Shown: positions 42,925-53,078 of the stretch, piece by piece
Position numbering within the stretch: position 1 is the first letter of the stretch
How the letters are laid out: the number at the start of each line of letters is the position of its first letter
Translations under genes and position numbers: made by a program
The notes under the pieces: model-generated
Told to the model about the DNA's origin: nothing
What the model saw: the letters and a program-made list of their open reading frames with translations, nothing else
Databases searched by the model: none
Source of the DNA: Nitrospirota bacterium
GTDB taxonomy: Bacteria > Nitrospirota > Leptospirillia > Leptospirillales > Leptospirillaceae
Assembly: GCA_021826965.1 (NCBI GenBank)
Contig: JAKAYA010000007.1
Span: 1 to 64,000 of the forward strand
Reading direction: 5' to 3'
DNA length: 64,000 bases

Positions 42925-43356
42925 CTATTCTTCGAGAGATCCGGGATGTCTCGTCGAATGACGACGGGAAAGAATGCCGAGACGGACACCTTCCCGTTTG
43001 AGGACCTGTTCGTATCCAAGACGGGATTCCGGCGAAATGGGTTGCTTCAGAGCTTCCATGGCATTCTGCCTGGCTTCTTCGGCTCTTTTTCCGTCGATTT
43101 CTTCCGCGCGCTCAATGGTATCGGCCAAAACTGTCACTCTGTCCGGAAGAACTTCCACCACTCCGCCAGCAACGAAATAGGAATACAATGCCTCTTTGTT
43201 TCGCACCAGCAATTCGCCGATGTCCAGAAGGGTCAGGAATGGGGTATGTCCTGTCAGGACACCGAATTCTCCCTCTACCCCTTTAGCCTGGATGTAGTCG
43301 ACTTCTTCCGACAGCAAATGTCTTTCTTGTGTCATCAAGGACAGCATGAAGGCCAT
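42925..43356 (-). CDS. atpC: ATP synthase F1 epsilon subunit
   Basis: A 143-residue epsilon subunit: N-terminal beta-sandwich (LSLMTQERHLLSEEVDYIQAKGVEGEFGVLTGHTPFLTLLDIGEL, YFVAGGVVEVLPDRVTVLADTIERAEEID) and a helical C-terminal part of the family that can inhibit ATP hydrolysis. It is last in the operon, five bases after atpD, before the terminator. The C-terminus RRHSTRHPGSLEE is slightly longer than usual. Confidence 0.94.
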   Translation of the reverse strand: MAFMLSLMTQERHLLSEEVDYIQAKGVEGEFGVLTGHTPFLTLLDIGELLVRNKEALYSYFVAGGVVEVLPDRVTVLADTIERAEEIDGKRAEEARQNAMEALKQPISPESRLGYEQVLKREGVRLGILSRRHSTRHPGSLEE

Positions 43357-43361
43357 GAAAC

Positions 43362-44798
<1,437 letters not shown>

Positions 44799-45674
44799 TC
44801 AACCCTGGCTGATCGCTTCCGCACCGGAGGAAATTTCCGATATTTCCTTCGTAATATTGGCCTGTCGCAACTTGTTGTATGTCAACGTGAGACCGTAAAT
44901 AACTTCCTTGGCATTGGCCGTGGCATTTTTCATGGCGACCATCCGGGCACTGTATTCACTGGCGAAGTTTTCCAGGACTCTCTGAAAAATAACCGTTTCG
45001 AAATATCGTGGAATCAGGACGTCAAGAATGTCGCGACGGTCTGGCTCAAAAAGATATTCGCCCGAGAGACCGGCCGGAATTTTTTCTGTCAAGAACTGAG
45101 GGTCTATCGGCAACAGTTTTTCATGCCTTGGCTTTTGCGACATGATCGACTCGAACTGGGTATAGAAAATCCAGACTTCTTCCCAGTGTCTTTTTGCATA
45201 AAACTCTTCAATCACAACCTGCGTGGCCGGCAGAATTTCTTCGATCGTCCCCCGATCCTTCACTCCATGAATAACACCCTGAAGGGGCAGACCCGATCGG
45301 CGAACAAAGTCTCTTCCTTTGCGGCCAATCGTCACAAACTCGAAATTTGTTCCGGGCCGCTCTTTCATAAACCGGGTCAAGGAGCGGAAGAGGTTCGCGT
45401 TGATCGCTCCGCAGAGACCGCGGTCGGTCGACACAAGAACGATTCCCGCCGTCCTGACCGGGCGAACCTCGAAATACGGATTCGGAAAAGACCTTTCAAG
45501 ATAGGCAATCCGGTGCATCAGGTCATAAATTTTTTCCGCATACGGGCGGGTGTCGATGACTCTTTGCTGTGCCTTGCGCATCTTTGCAGAGGCAACCATC
45601 TCCATGGCTTTTGTAATCTGACGGGTATTTTTTACCGACTTGATCCGGGATCGGATTGAGCGAAGGGATGGCAT
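44799..45674 (-). CDS. atpG: ATP synthase F1 gamma subunit
   Basis: A 291-residue rotor subunit with the conserved N-terminal helix LRSIRSRIKSVKNTRQITKAMEMVASAKMRKAQ, the Rossmann-like core segment LVSTDRGLCGAINANLFR and the C-terminal helix SEYSARMVAMKNATANAKEVIYGLTLTYNKLRQANITKEISEI. It couples c-ring rotation to catalysis. It lies between atpA and atpD with short gaps. Confidence 0.96.
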   Translation of the reverse strand: MPSLRSIRSRIKSVKNTRQITKAMEMVASAKMRKAQQRVIDTRPYAEKIYDLMHRIAYLERSFPNPYFEVRPVRTAGIVLVSTDRGLCGAINANLFRSLTRFMKERPGTNFEFVTIGRKGRDFVRRSGLPLQGVIHGVKDRGTIEEILPATQVVIEEFYAKRHWEEVWIFYTQFESIMSQKPRHEKLLPIDPQFLTEKIPAGLSGEYLFEPDRRDILDVLIPRYFETVIFQRVLENFASEYSARMVAMKNATANAKEVIYGLTLTYNKLRQANITKEISEISSGAEAISQG

Positions 45675-45677
45675 CCC

Positions 45678-47201
45678 TTAAGACTCCTGAAAGATGTTTT
45701 GAAAACTCGACAACAGCGCCTTCAGCTGTTCCGTCGTCTTTTCCGAAAGCGTCTTTTCCTCGCGGACCGCTTTCAAAAGTTCCGACCCGTTCGTGTCGAG
45801 ATAAATGGACAGTTCTTTTTCATACCGCGAAACACTGGCGGGCTTGATGGCATCCAGAAAACCGTTCGTCGCGGCAAAAATGATGGCGATCTGCTTTTCC
45901 ACCGGAATGGGAGAGTAGTGTGACTGCTTGAGAATCTCCGTCAGCCGAAGACCGCGTTCGATCTGGTCACGGGTTGTTTTGTCCAGGTCCGAAGCAAATT
46001 GGGCAAATGCTGCCAATTCCCGGAATTGGGCCATTTCGAGACGGAGTTTTCCCGCTACCTGCTTCATTGCCTTGATCTGGGCTGCACCGCCGACCCGAGA
46101 GACAGAAATTCCGGGGTTGATCGCAGGACGGATCCCGGAATAGAAAAGGTCCGTTTCCAGATAGATCTGGCCATCGGTGATCGAGATGACGTTTGTCGGA
46201 ACGAAAGCGGAAACATCACCTGCCTGGGTCTCGATGATCGGAAGCGCTGTCAGGGAACCTCCTCCATGATTCTCGTCCAGCCGGGCCGCACGTTCCAGGA
46301 GACGGCTATGGAGATAGAAGACATCGCCGGGATACGCTTCCCGTCCAGGCGGCCTCCGGAGAAGAAGGGAAAGCTGGCGGTATGCCCAGGCATGCTTCGT
46401 CAAGTCGTCATAGACGATCAGAGCGTCCTGGTTCCGGTCACGGAAATATTCCCCCATGGCACATCCGGAATAGGGGGCCAGATACTGGAGAGCCGCTTGC
46501 TCCGAAGCCGATGCAGCCACGACGATGGTATATTCCATCGCACCGTTCTTTTCCAGAATGTTGACGGCATTGACCACACTGGAAGCCTTCTGACCGATGG
46601 CCACATAGATGCAAATGACGTTTTTCCCTTTTTGGTTCAGAATTGTGTCGAGGGCGATGGTCGTTTTTCCGGTCTGCCGGTCCCCGATGATCAGTTCCCT
46701 TTGGCCACGACCGACCGGGATCATGGCATCGATAGCCTTGATCCCCGTCTGGAGCGGAACTCCGACGGCCTTACGCGTCGCCACACCGGGGGCAACCTTT
46801 TCGACCGGGGATGTCATCTTCGCCTGAATGTCGCCTTTTCCGTCAATTGGTTGTCCCAAGGCATTGACGACACGTCCCACCAGTTCCGGACCGACAGGAA
46901 CTTCCATCACCCGCGAAGTCGTCCGGACCTCATCCCCGGCACGGACATCTTCCGTTGCTTCCAGAAGGGCCGCACCGACCTCGTTTTCTTCGAGGTTCAG
47001 TACAAGAGCCTTTCCCCCTCTGACAAGTTCCAGCATTTCTCCTGCCTTCGCCTTTTCCAGACCGGCGATACGAATAATCCCGTCGCCGACCTCCAGGATC
47101 GTCCCCCGATCATCCGAAATCACTCCTCCCCGGAAGGCGTTCAGGCTTTTCAATATGTCGCTCGTGATTTCCGTGCTTTTCAAGGTTATCCCATCCCCCA
47201 T
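45678..47201 (-). CDS. atpA: ATP synthase F1 alpha subunit
   Basis: About 507 residues with P-loop [83 protein letters not shown] and [17 protein letters not shown]. The track start (TTG 47216) overlaps the atpH stop. The ATG at 47201 is my choice, while a TTG at 47183 would give [14 protein letters not shown], which best matches the usual N-terminus; the start is uncertain within 12 codons. Confidence 0.95.
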   Translation of the reverse strand: MGDGITLKSTEITSDILKSLNAFRGGVISDDRGTILEVGDGIIRIAGLEKAKAGEMLELVRGGKALVLNLEENEVGAALLEATEDVRAGDEVRTTSRVMEVPVGPELVGRVVNALGQPIDGKGDIQAKMTSPVEKVAPGVATRKAVGVPLQTGIKAIDAMIPVGRGQRELIIGDRQTGKTTIALDTILNQKGKNVICIYVAIGQKASSVVNAVNILEKNGAMEYTIVVAASASEQAALQYLAPYSGCAMGEYFRDRNQDALIVYDDLTKHAWAYRQLSLLLRRPPGREAYPGDVFYLHSRLLERAARLDENHGGGSLTALPIIETQAGDVSAFVPTNVISITDGQIYLETDLFYSGIRPAINPGISVSRVGGAAQIKAMKQVAGKLRLEMAQFRELAAFAQFASDLDKTTRDQIERGLRLTEILKQSHYSPIPVEKQIAIIFAATNGFLDAIKPASVSRYEKELSIYLDTNGSELLKAVREEKTLSEKTTEQLKALLSSFQNIFQES

Positions 47202-47212
47202 CTCATCCGGGC

Positions 47213-47782
47213 TCAAGCCCGATCCAGGAGTTCATTCTGCATCTGGTTCAAGCGCCCTTTCAGGCTACCGTCCCACACATGCGTACCAGCCTGAATCACC
47301 AGGCCGGCGATCAACTCCGGCTTCATTGTCCAGTTCGCCCTGACCTGCAGGTTTCCCAGCTTTTCCGAAAGCAACTGTTCGATTTTCTTTTTTTCCCCGG
47401 CGTCGATTGGATGCGCCGACTCGATGGATACCTCCACCTGCCCTGTCTCAAAGAAGAATCTTTTCTGAAGCTGTGTGCGACAGCTCGGGAGAACATCCCA
47501 CAGGTTTTCCAGAATCAGCACAGACAGAACACCCTGCGCAACATCTTCCGGCAAGGAAAGACCGGCATCCCGGAACACTCCCTGAAACAATTCCGTCTTC
47601 TCTCCCAAGGGAATGGAACGCGTCAACGCAAAAGTACGTACCTTCCTGTTGAAACGCAGACCCTCCAGAATGGACAGCGCATTTTCCCAGGCCGAAAACC
47701 GTTCCTCGTTCCCTGCGATCCGTTCGAGCAAATATTCGACGAGACGCTTGGCCTTCGCCTCCGCTTTTCTTCCGACTCTCAT
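47213..47782 (-). CDS. atpH: ATP synthase delta subunit
   Basis: A 189-residue peripheral-stalk subunit: an N-terminal helical bundle ([31 protein letters not shown]) and the C-terminal family motif [76 protein letters not shown]. It overlaps atpF upstream by four bases and abuts atpA downstream. Confidence 0.94.
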   Translation of the reverse strand: MRVGRKAEAKAKRLVEYLLERIAGNEERFSAWENALSILEGLRFNRKVRTFALTRSIPLGEKTELFQGVFRDAGLSLPEDVAQGVLSVLILENLWDVLPSCRTQLQKRFFFETGQVEVSIESAHPIDAGEKKKIEQLLSEKLGNLQVRANWTMKPELIAGLVIQAGTHVWDGSLKGRLNQMQNELLDRA

Positions 47783-48306
47783 CCTGCCTTCTTTGGCTCT
47801 CCCTTGACGTGGCCAGCTTCCACCGCCCGGATAGCCCTGTTGATAAACATCATCTTTTGCGTTTCGTTCAGACTTTCCTCAAGTACGGATTCGATCCCTC
47901 GAACAACGAGCGAAACCGTTTCCTTGCGAAGTTCGTTTCGCACCCTGTCCACGTCCGCCTTGATCTGGGCTTCTGCTTTTTTCAGTCGGGCTTCCACTTC
48001 CAGCAACGCTTCCTTTTGTTTTTCTTCCCGGACGACTCTCCCCATCTCTTCCGCCTGGCGCAAGATTTCCTCCGCCTGCGCCCGGGCCTTCGAAAGAAGA
48101 ACCTTCTGCTCTTCAAGGATGCGGGCAGATTCTTCGCGATTGTTCCGGGCGGCTTCCAGGTCCGATACCACTCGCGTCTTCCGTTCTTCCAAAACCTTGA
48201 CCAGCGAGGGAAGGAGAACTTTCCAGACGATAACAAGCATCAGAAAAAAGGACAGGACCGTCCACAACCCGAGAGAAGAAAAGAATCGGGCATCAAACTG
48301 CGGCAT
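47779..48306 (-). CDS. atpF: ATP synthase F0 b subunit
   Basis: A 175-residue stator protein: one N-terminal membrane helix (LGLWTVLSFFLMLVIVWKVLLPSLV) followed by a long charged coiled coil (VLEERKTRVVSDLEAARNNREESARILEEQK...). A single b gene is present, so a b2 homodimer is likely rather than b/b'. It overlaps atpH by four bases. Confidence 0.93.
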   Translation of the reverse strand: MPQFDARFFSSLGLWTVLSFFLMLVIVWKVLLPSLVKVLEERKTRVVSDLEAARNNREESARILEEQKVLLSKARAQAEEILRQAEEMGRVVREEKQKEALLEVEARLKKAEAQIKADVDRVRNELRKETVSLVVRGIESVLEESLNETQKMMFINRAIRAVEAGHVKGEPKKAG

Positions 48307-48351
48307 CTGTGTTCCTTTCTTTGACTTCCAGAACCTTTCCTCCGGTCATAT

Positions 48352-48582
48352 TTATTTCCGGAGCCCCATGATGATGAACGCGATCACCAGGGCATAAAGA
48401 GCCACTGCCTCTGAAAGCGCAAAACCCAGCCACATGTACTTCGAGACCCGGCCTTCCACTTCCGGCTGACGGGCGACCGCCTCGATCATCTTACCGAAGA
48501 TATAACCGATTCCCGCACCGGATCCGGCAACACCGATTGCGGCAGCACCCATACCAATCAACGCAGCAGCGTGAACATCCAT
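48352..48582 (-). CDS. atpE: ATP synthase F0 c subunit
   Basis: A 76-residue hairpin of two membrane helices with the RQPE loop (AVARQPEVEGRV) and the ion-binding glutamate in GFALSEAVALYALVIAF. The sodium-type Gln/Glu-Ser ligand pattern is not evident, so proton coupling is inferred. The ATG at 48582 follows GGAGGG; the track's 52-residue extension into atpB is not real. Confidence 0.95.
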   Translation of the reverse strand: MDVHAAALIGMGAAAIGVAGSGAGIGYIFGKMIEAVARQPEVEGRVSKYMWLGFALSEAVALYALVIAFIIMGLRK

Positions 48583-48611
48583 GAAAAATGACCCTCCGTT
48601 TGGAATGACCC

Positions 48612-49349
48612 TTAATGATTGAGCTTGACAGCCTGCCCAATGTAAACCGCGGACAGGATGGCGAAAATATATGCCTGGATAAAGGCCACGAGGACCTCCA
48701 GGAGATACAGGACGACGGAAATCGAAAATGGTAACCACTTAAGATAAACCGCAAGCGTCCCGGTCAGCGTGAACAAAACAAAAAGGATGGTGTGCCCCGC
48801 CGTCATGTTTGCAAAAAGACGGACAGCCAGAGACAACGGCCTTGCAAGCTGGGAGATGATCTCGATCGGAACGATGAGGGGCATCATCCAGACTGGCACC
48901 CCTTCCGGTACCAGCACCTTCAGAAAACGGATACCGTGCCGGGAAAACCCGATTGCCAGACTTGTCAGATAGACAGCGACCGCCAGTATTCCCGTCACAA
49001 CGAGTTCGGAGGTGACCGTAAAGACATGAGGAACCAGTCCCAGGAAGTTTCCGAGAAACACCAGCAGGAAAATGGAAAGAATCCACGGGAGATACTTTTC
49101 CCTGTTTTCGATGCCGATATTCTCGTCCACGACGCGAGCCATCGTCTCATAGAGCATTTCGACAAGACTCTGGAACCGCCCCGGAACAATTGAAGCCCTC
49201 GCACGGATGTGCAGGGCTCCGAGCAGGGCTATGGCTCCGATGACCCAGAAGGAAACAACCGCCTGAGTCACCGCAAAATCATGTCCCATAAGGCGCAAGG
49301 TAAAAAGCGAATGAAGAAAGAACTCTTCCAGTGGATTGCCGTTCAACAT
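48612..49349 (-). CDS. atpB: ATP synthase F0 a subunit
   Basis: A 245-residue membrane protein with the essential arginine helix SQLARPLSLAVRLFANMTAGH and the C-terminal IQAYIFAILSAVYIGQAV. It forms the proton path with the c-ring. The start ATG abuts the atpZ-like stop. Confidence 0.96.
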   Translation of the reverse strand: MLNGNPLEEFFLHSLFTLRLMGHDFAVTQAVVSFWVIGAIALLGALHIRARASIVPGRFQSLVEMLYETMARVVDENIGIENREKYLPWILSIFLLVFLGNFLGLVPHVFTVTSELVVTGILAVAVYLTSLAIGFSRHGIRFLKVLVPEGVPVWMMPLIVPIEIISQLARPLSLAVRLFANMTAGHTILFVLFTLTGTLAVYLKWLPFSISVVLYLLEVLVAFIQAYIFAILSAVYIGQAVKLNH

Positions 49350-49598
49350 CTACTCCCGTTTATCTGGATTCCTGTCGCCGTCCTCAAGACGGGTCATGCG
49401 CGAAATCGTCCGGTACACCATCCAGAAGCCTGCACCCCCACCGATGAGGAGTCCGGCAATGGACAACACCGGGAAAAACCGCATGCCGAATCGGGAATCA
49501 AAATAATAGCCGACACCTGCACAGGCAAACGTCGTGACAACCAGTTCGAAACCCAACCGGGTGACAAACACGAAACCGTTTTCTTTTTTCTCGCTCAT
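49350..49598 (-). CDS. AtpZ/AtpI-family small membrane protein
   Basis: An 82-residue protein with two membrane helices (FELVVTTFACAGVGYYFDSRF and FPVLSIAGLLIGGGAGFWMVYRTI), the pattern of AtpZ/AtpI proteins encoded at the head of atp operons, which help c-ring assembly or carry magnesium/calcium. It starts the operon and its stop abuts atpB. Confidence 0.82.
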   Translation of the reverse strand: MSEKKENGFVFVTRLGFELVVTTFACAGVGYYFDSRFGMRFFPVLSIAGLLIGGGAGFWMVYRTISRMTRLEDGDRNPDKRE

Positions 49599-49750
49599 GG
49601 ATCAACCCGCACCGTGCCATCCGGGAACCGGAAATGCCTGAATAGGGAAAACAGGAGAGGTTTCGGCAGAGATATCGCTTGATCCTGCTGGGGGCCAGCT
49701 CCCCGTCTGGGGAACATGCATGAAAAATTTTCCGAGAAAAAATCCTTACC

Positions 49751-49779
49751 ATTACAACAAAATGGATTTTAATTTTCAA
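49751..49779 (-). promoter_or_regulatory. Predicted promoter of the atp operon
   Basis: Minus-strand TTGAAA (49774-49779) and TGTAAT (49751-49756) with a 17-base spacer, giving a leader of about 145 bases that contains a GC-rich hairpin (around 49690-49715). Confidence 0.55.
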
Positions 49780-49818
49780 TACCTACCCCATCCCAGCGAT
49801 CCGAATAGACCCGAAAGC

Positions 49819-49847
49819 TTGACCGGTCTTATCACATCCCTTACACT
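49819..49847 (+). promoter_or_regulatory. Predicted promoter of the DUF4149-like gene, probably leaderless
   Basis: TTGACC (49819-49824), a 17-base spacer and TACACT (49842-49847). The expected start of transcription is 49853-49854, at the ATG itself, and there is no Shine-Dalgarno sequence. Confidence 0.45.
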
Positions 49848-49852
49848 CGGGT

Positions 49853-50347
49853 ATGGTCTTGCAACGGCTTCTCTATCTGATCTATGGCTATGTCCTTGTC
49901 TTCCTGACCGGCGGAACACTGGTTTTTACCCTTTTTGTCACCCCGGTGCTTTTTCGCTCTCTGGGGAAAGATCAGGCCGGTCACGTCGTAGGGGTTCTTT
50001 TCCCACCGTATTTTCATCTGCTTTTCGTCTTTACGCTCGTATCTCTTCTCCTTCAAGGCAGCCGAGTCGTCCTCAAGCCTTCGAATGGCAAAAAATCCCT
50101 TTACTTCTTGGGAATCCTGACAGCCATGACCGGATACCTCGCTCTTTCTCTCGGACCCCGTGCCATGTCATCCAGAGCTGCATGGTACGCACGACCGGAC
50201 GATTCTTCCCTGAAAGCAGCGTTCGACTCACTCCATCAGCAGTCCGTCCTCCTGAACGGATTCATCCTTGCCGGATATCTTGCGCTGACCCTCTTTCTCC
50301 TGACAGAACCCCCATCCATTCCTGCAGGAAAGATCCGAGATCGCTGA
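49853..50347 (+). CDS. DUF4149/TMEM205-like membrane protein
   Basis: A 164-residue protein with four predicted membrane helices (LLYLIYGYVLVFLTGGTLVFTLFVTPVLF; YFHLLFVFTLVSLLL; LYFLGILTAMTGYLALSLG; VLLNGFILAGYLALTLFLL) and the FHxLHxxS-type motif FDSLHQQSVLLN found in DUF4149 proteins. The function of the family is unknown. The ATG has no ribosome site and sits at the predicted transcription start. The 3' end overlaps the convergent gph gene by 86 bases. Confidence 0.72.
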   Translation: MVLQRLLYLIYGYVLVFLTGGTLVFTLFVTPVLFRSLGKDQAGHVVGVLFPPYFHLLFVFTLVSLLLQGSRVVLKPSNGKKSLYFLGILTAMTGYLALSLGPRAMSSRAAWYARPDDSSLKAAFDSLHQQSVLLNGFILAGYLALTLFLLTEPPSIPAGKIRDR

Positions 50348-50981
50348 CCTCCCGAAAGATCCTGTCCGCTGAAAACTCCGGATTTTCCAACGGATCCCCG
50401 AACCCCCACCTGACACCGACGGTCAGAACCCCCGCGCGCCGACCGGCTTCCATGTCGATGATACTGTCTCCGATAAAGGCTGTCGCGTTTTTATCCACGT
50501 TGAATTTTTCGACCATCTTCAGAACAGGAGTCGGGTCCGGTTTGCGCCGATCGAACGTATCGCCTCCCACGATTTCCTGAAAGAACCGTTCGGCTCCGAG
50601 CTTTCGGATCAGTTCGCGGCAGAGGTCTTCCCTTTTGTTCGACAGAACAACATGGATACACGGAAGACTCTCCAGTATTTCCGGAATTCCCGAAAAAAAG
50701 TGCGTCCTGTCCGCAATATGATCGCGATAATAATCCAGAAATATCTGTATTGCCTTTTCCCGTTCCTCTTCCGGAACATAATGAGGCAACGCCTGATTCA
50801 CAAGAAAACGGACGCCATTCCCGACCATCTTCTCAAAATGGTCGTCATGTACAGGCTCATACCCCAAAGTGGTCACCGCAACATTTGTTGCATGAACCAG
50901 ATCCTTCCGGGAATCGACCAGAGTTCCGTCCAGATCCCATAAGATCAGTCGCCGTTCTTTTTCTTTATCTGAAATCTCCAT
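50262..50981 (-). CDS. gph: HAD-family phosphatase, phosphoglycolate phosphatase-like
   Basis: A 239-residue HAD hydrolase with motif I LWDLDGTLVDS, motif II VVLSNKR, motif III KPDPTPVLK and motif IV FIGDSIIDMEAGRRAG. The helical cap insertion (residues about 20-95) is the phosphoglycolate phosphatase class. It would remove 2-phosphoglycolate, although substrate is not certain for HAD enzymes. It ends the minus-strand run from gap and overlaps the DUF4149-like gene. Confidence 0.8.
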   Translation of the reverse strand: MEISDKEKERRLILWDLDGTLVDSRKDLVHATNVAVTTLGYEPVHDDHFEKMVGNGVRFLVNQALPHYVPEEEREKAIQIFLDYYRDHIADRTHFFSGIPEILESLPCIHVVLSNKREDLCRELIRKLGAERFFQEIVGGDTFDRRKPDPTPVLKMVEKFNVDKNATAFIGDSIIDMEAGRRAGVLTVGVRWGFGDPLENPEFSADRIFREVSDLGSFLQEWMGVLSGERGSAQDIRQG

Positions 50982-51075
50982 CCGTCATGACGCACCCCCT
51001 GCCATTTCATCCCCGGAAGAAGTGCGAAACGTCCTTTCTGTGTTCGGTGCCCAAAAGACAACGGCGCGGAAACCG

Positions 51076-52107
51076 TTACCCGGCATTTCCGTTCTGATCA
51101 GGCTCCCGAAGCCGGTCTCCAAGCAAATTGAACAAGACAACGATGATCACGATAACCGCCCCCGAAAGCAACAACCAGGGAGCGGCTTTCATCGCTGGCA
51201 AAGACTGCGACTCTGCCAGGATATTCCCCAGACTGGGATGGGGCTCGGACACACCAAGGCCCAGAAAGGACAATCCGGCTTCACCCACGATAAATCCCGG
51301 TATCGAAATCGTCAGCGCGACCAGAAGATAATAGGACATGTTCGGCAGAATATGGCGTCCCCAGATTCCCCACCACGAAACGCCGACAGCCTGTGCCGCC
51401 AGGACAAATTCCTCCTGACGGAGACTGCGCGCCACACCCCGCACGACCCTGGCGAGACCCGCCCATCCGACAAAAGCCAGCGCACCAGTCATGATCAGAG
51501 TGACTTCTGTTGTGGACAAACCGGGCGGAAACACAGCCCGGATCCCCATCAATAAGTACAGGGAAGGGATCGCCATGAAAACTTCGCCCGTCCGCATGAT
51601 CAGTTGATCGATCCATCCTCCTCCTGTACCGGCGACCAGACCGGCCAGCACCCCGACCAAAAACGAAAGAGAGACAGCCGAAATGGATAACAGGAAAGAA
51701 AATCGGATCCCATAGAGAAGACGCGACCACAGATCCCGCCCAAACACGTCAAGCCCCAGAATCGAAAGTCTACCGGGAGAATCCACGCAAAAAAGATGAA
51801 GACGGGAGCGGATCACCCCCATCCATCGATACCCCTCTCCCCGACAAAGGAACCGGACCGGAACCCATTGGCCGGAGTTTTGCCGAAACCGGTGAAGGAT
51901 CGGGTCGGACACGGACATCACCGGCACTTCCAGTCGCCCTGAATGCACGGAAGGCCAAACGGGTGGCATATAGCTCAGGTCAAAACGGACACTGTCATAT
52001 CGGTAGGGAGCCAGAAATTCCGCAAAAAGCCCGGACACAAAAAAAATCGCCAGAATCGCCAAAGGCAGCCTGGCCCGGCGAAAATATTTACCCGTTCTTC
52101 CTTTCAC
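51076..52107 (-). CDS. oppC: Peptide ABC transporter permease (OppC/DppC type)
   Basis: A 343-residue permease: N-terminal membrane helix (LPLAILAIFFVSGLFAEFLAPY), a periplasmic insertion longer than usual, then five helices with the ABC-contact EAA loop EEFVLAAQAVGVSWWGIWGRHILPN. GEAGLSFLGLGV is typical of OppC/DppC. The track start at 52389 is inside oppB; the GTG at 52107 overlaps the oppB stop (GTGA). Confidence 0.88.
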   Translation of the reverse strand: MKGRTGKYFRRARLPLAILAIFFVSGLFAEFLAPYRYDSVRFDLSYMPPVWPSVHSGRLEVPVMSVSDPILHRFRQNSGQWVPVRFLCRGEGYRWMGVIRSRLHLFCVDSPGRLSILGLDVFGRDLWSRLLYGIRFSFLLSISAVSLSFLVGVLAGLVAGTGGGWIDQLIMRTGEVFMAIPSLYLLMGIRAVFPPGLSTTEVTLIMTGALAFVGWAGLARVVRGVARSLRQEEFVLAAQAVGVSWWGIWGRHILPNMSYYLLVALTISIPGFIVGEAGLSFLGLGVSEPHPSLGNILAESQSLPAMKAAPWLLLSGAVIVIIVVLFNLLGDRLREPDQNGNAG

Positions 52108-53078
52108 CCGGTCACCCCCTCTCTTGTCCGGGGATCCAGAAGATACAAGGCTGCATCCGCCAGAAGATTTCCGAGAAGAAGCATGAGGGAACCCGCCAGA
52201 ATTCCCCCCATGACCAGATAAAGGTCTTCTGTCATGACGGCGTGAAGCATCAGTCGACCCATTCCAGGCCACGCGTACACCATTTCCACGAATGCCGCCC
52301 CGGACAACAGCCCTCCCAGTTCCATTCCGAACACGGTAACCAGGGGATTCAAAGCATTTCGGAACAGATAGCGGACCCGGAGAATCCATTGGGACAAACC
52401 TCTCGCGCGCGCTGCCGCAAAAAAGGGTTTGCTCCGGACTTCCAGGACGGAAGATCGCATCAACCGGTACAGGACGCCAAAGCTTCCGAGCGCGAGGGTC
52501 AATGCCGGCAACGCGAGATGATGGATGAGGTCGAACCCGCCTGCGAACCCGCCGGAAGAGACGGAAGCTTCGCTACGGGCTCCTCCGATAGGAAACCATC
52601 CGGTCGCACCTGCCAGGAGGACGCCGAGAAGTGCCAGAAAAAATGAAGGAACAGAGATGGACAGGTAGGAGAAAGCGGTCAGCGACCTGTCCAGCCATCC
52701 GTCGGGTCTTGAAGCCCCGACGACCGCGAACGGAATGGCCATACCCCAGGAAAGCAGGACAGCGGTCACCGTCAGAAGCAACGTCAGTGGGATGCGCGAA
52801 AAGAGAAGCTGGATCACCGGCAAATGGTAGGAAAACGAATAACCGAGATTGCCGTGGAGGACGGCGGCCATCCAGTCCAGAAACTGCAGATAGAAGGGCT
52901 TGTCCAGTCCGTATAACGTTTTCATCTGGCGGATGATGTCCGGAGAAACCTGTGGGTTCATCGCCATCTGGGACAGGAAGTTTCCCGGAGCAAGATGGAT
53001 CAGGAGAAAAGACAGGAACAGGATGCCGGAAAGAACGACAACGAGATGGAACAAGCGTATCAGAACGATCCGGATCAT
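52104..53078 (-). CDS. oppB: Peptide ABC transporter permease (OppB/DppB type)
   Basis: A 324-residue permease with six helices: RLFHLVVVLSGILFLSFLLIHLAPG, the conserved QMKTLYGLDKPFYLQFLDWMAAVLHGNLGYSF and the EAA loop SKPFFAAARARGLSQWILRVRYLFRNAL. AFVEMVYAWPGMGRL is the family signature. Its ATG overlaps the binding-protein stop by four bases and it overlaps oppC. Confidence 0.92.
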   Translation of the reverse strand: MIRIVLIRLFHLVVVLSGILFLSFLLIHLAPGNFLSQMAMNPQVSPDIIRQMKTLYGLDKPFYLQFLDWMAAVLHGNLGYSFSYHLPVIQLLFSRIPLTLLLTVTAVLLSWGMAIPFAVVGASRPDGWLDRSLTAFSYLSISVPSFFLALLGVLLAGATGWFPIGGARSEASVSSGGFAGGFDLIHHLALPALTLALGSFGVLYRLMRSSVLEVRSKPFFAAARARGLSQWILRVRYLFRNALNPLVTVFGMELGGLLSGAAFVEMVYAWPGMGRLMLHAVMTEDLYLVMGGILAGSLMLLLGNLLADAALYLLDPRTREGVTG

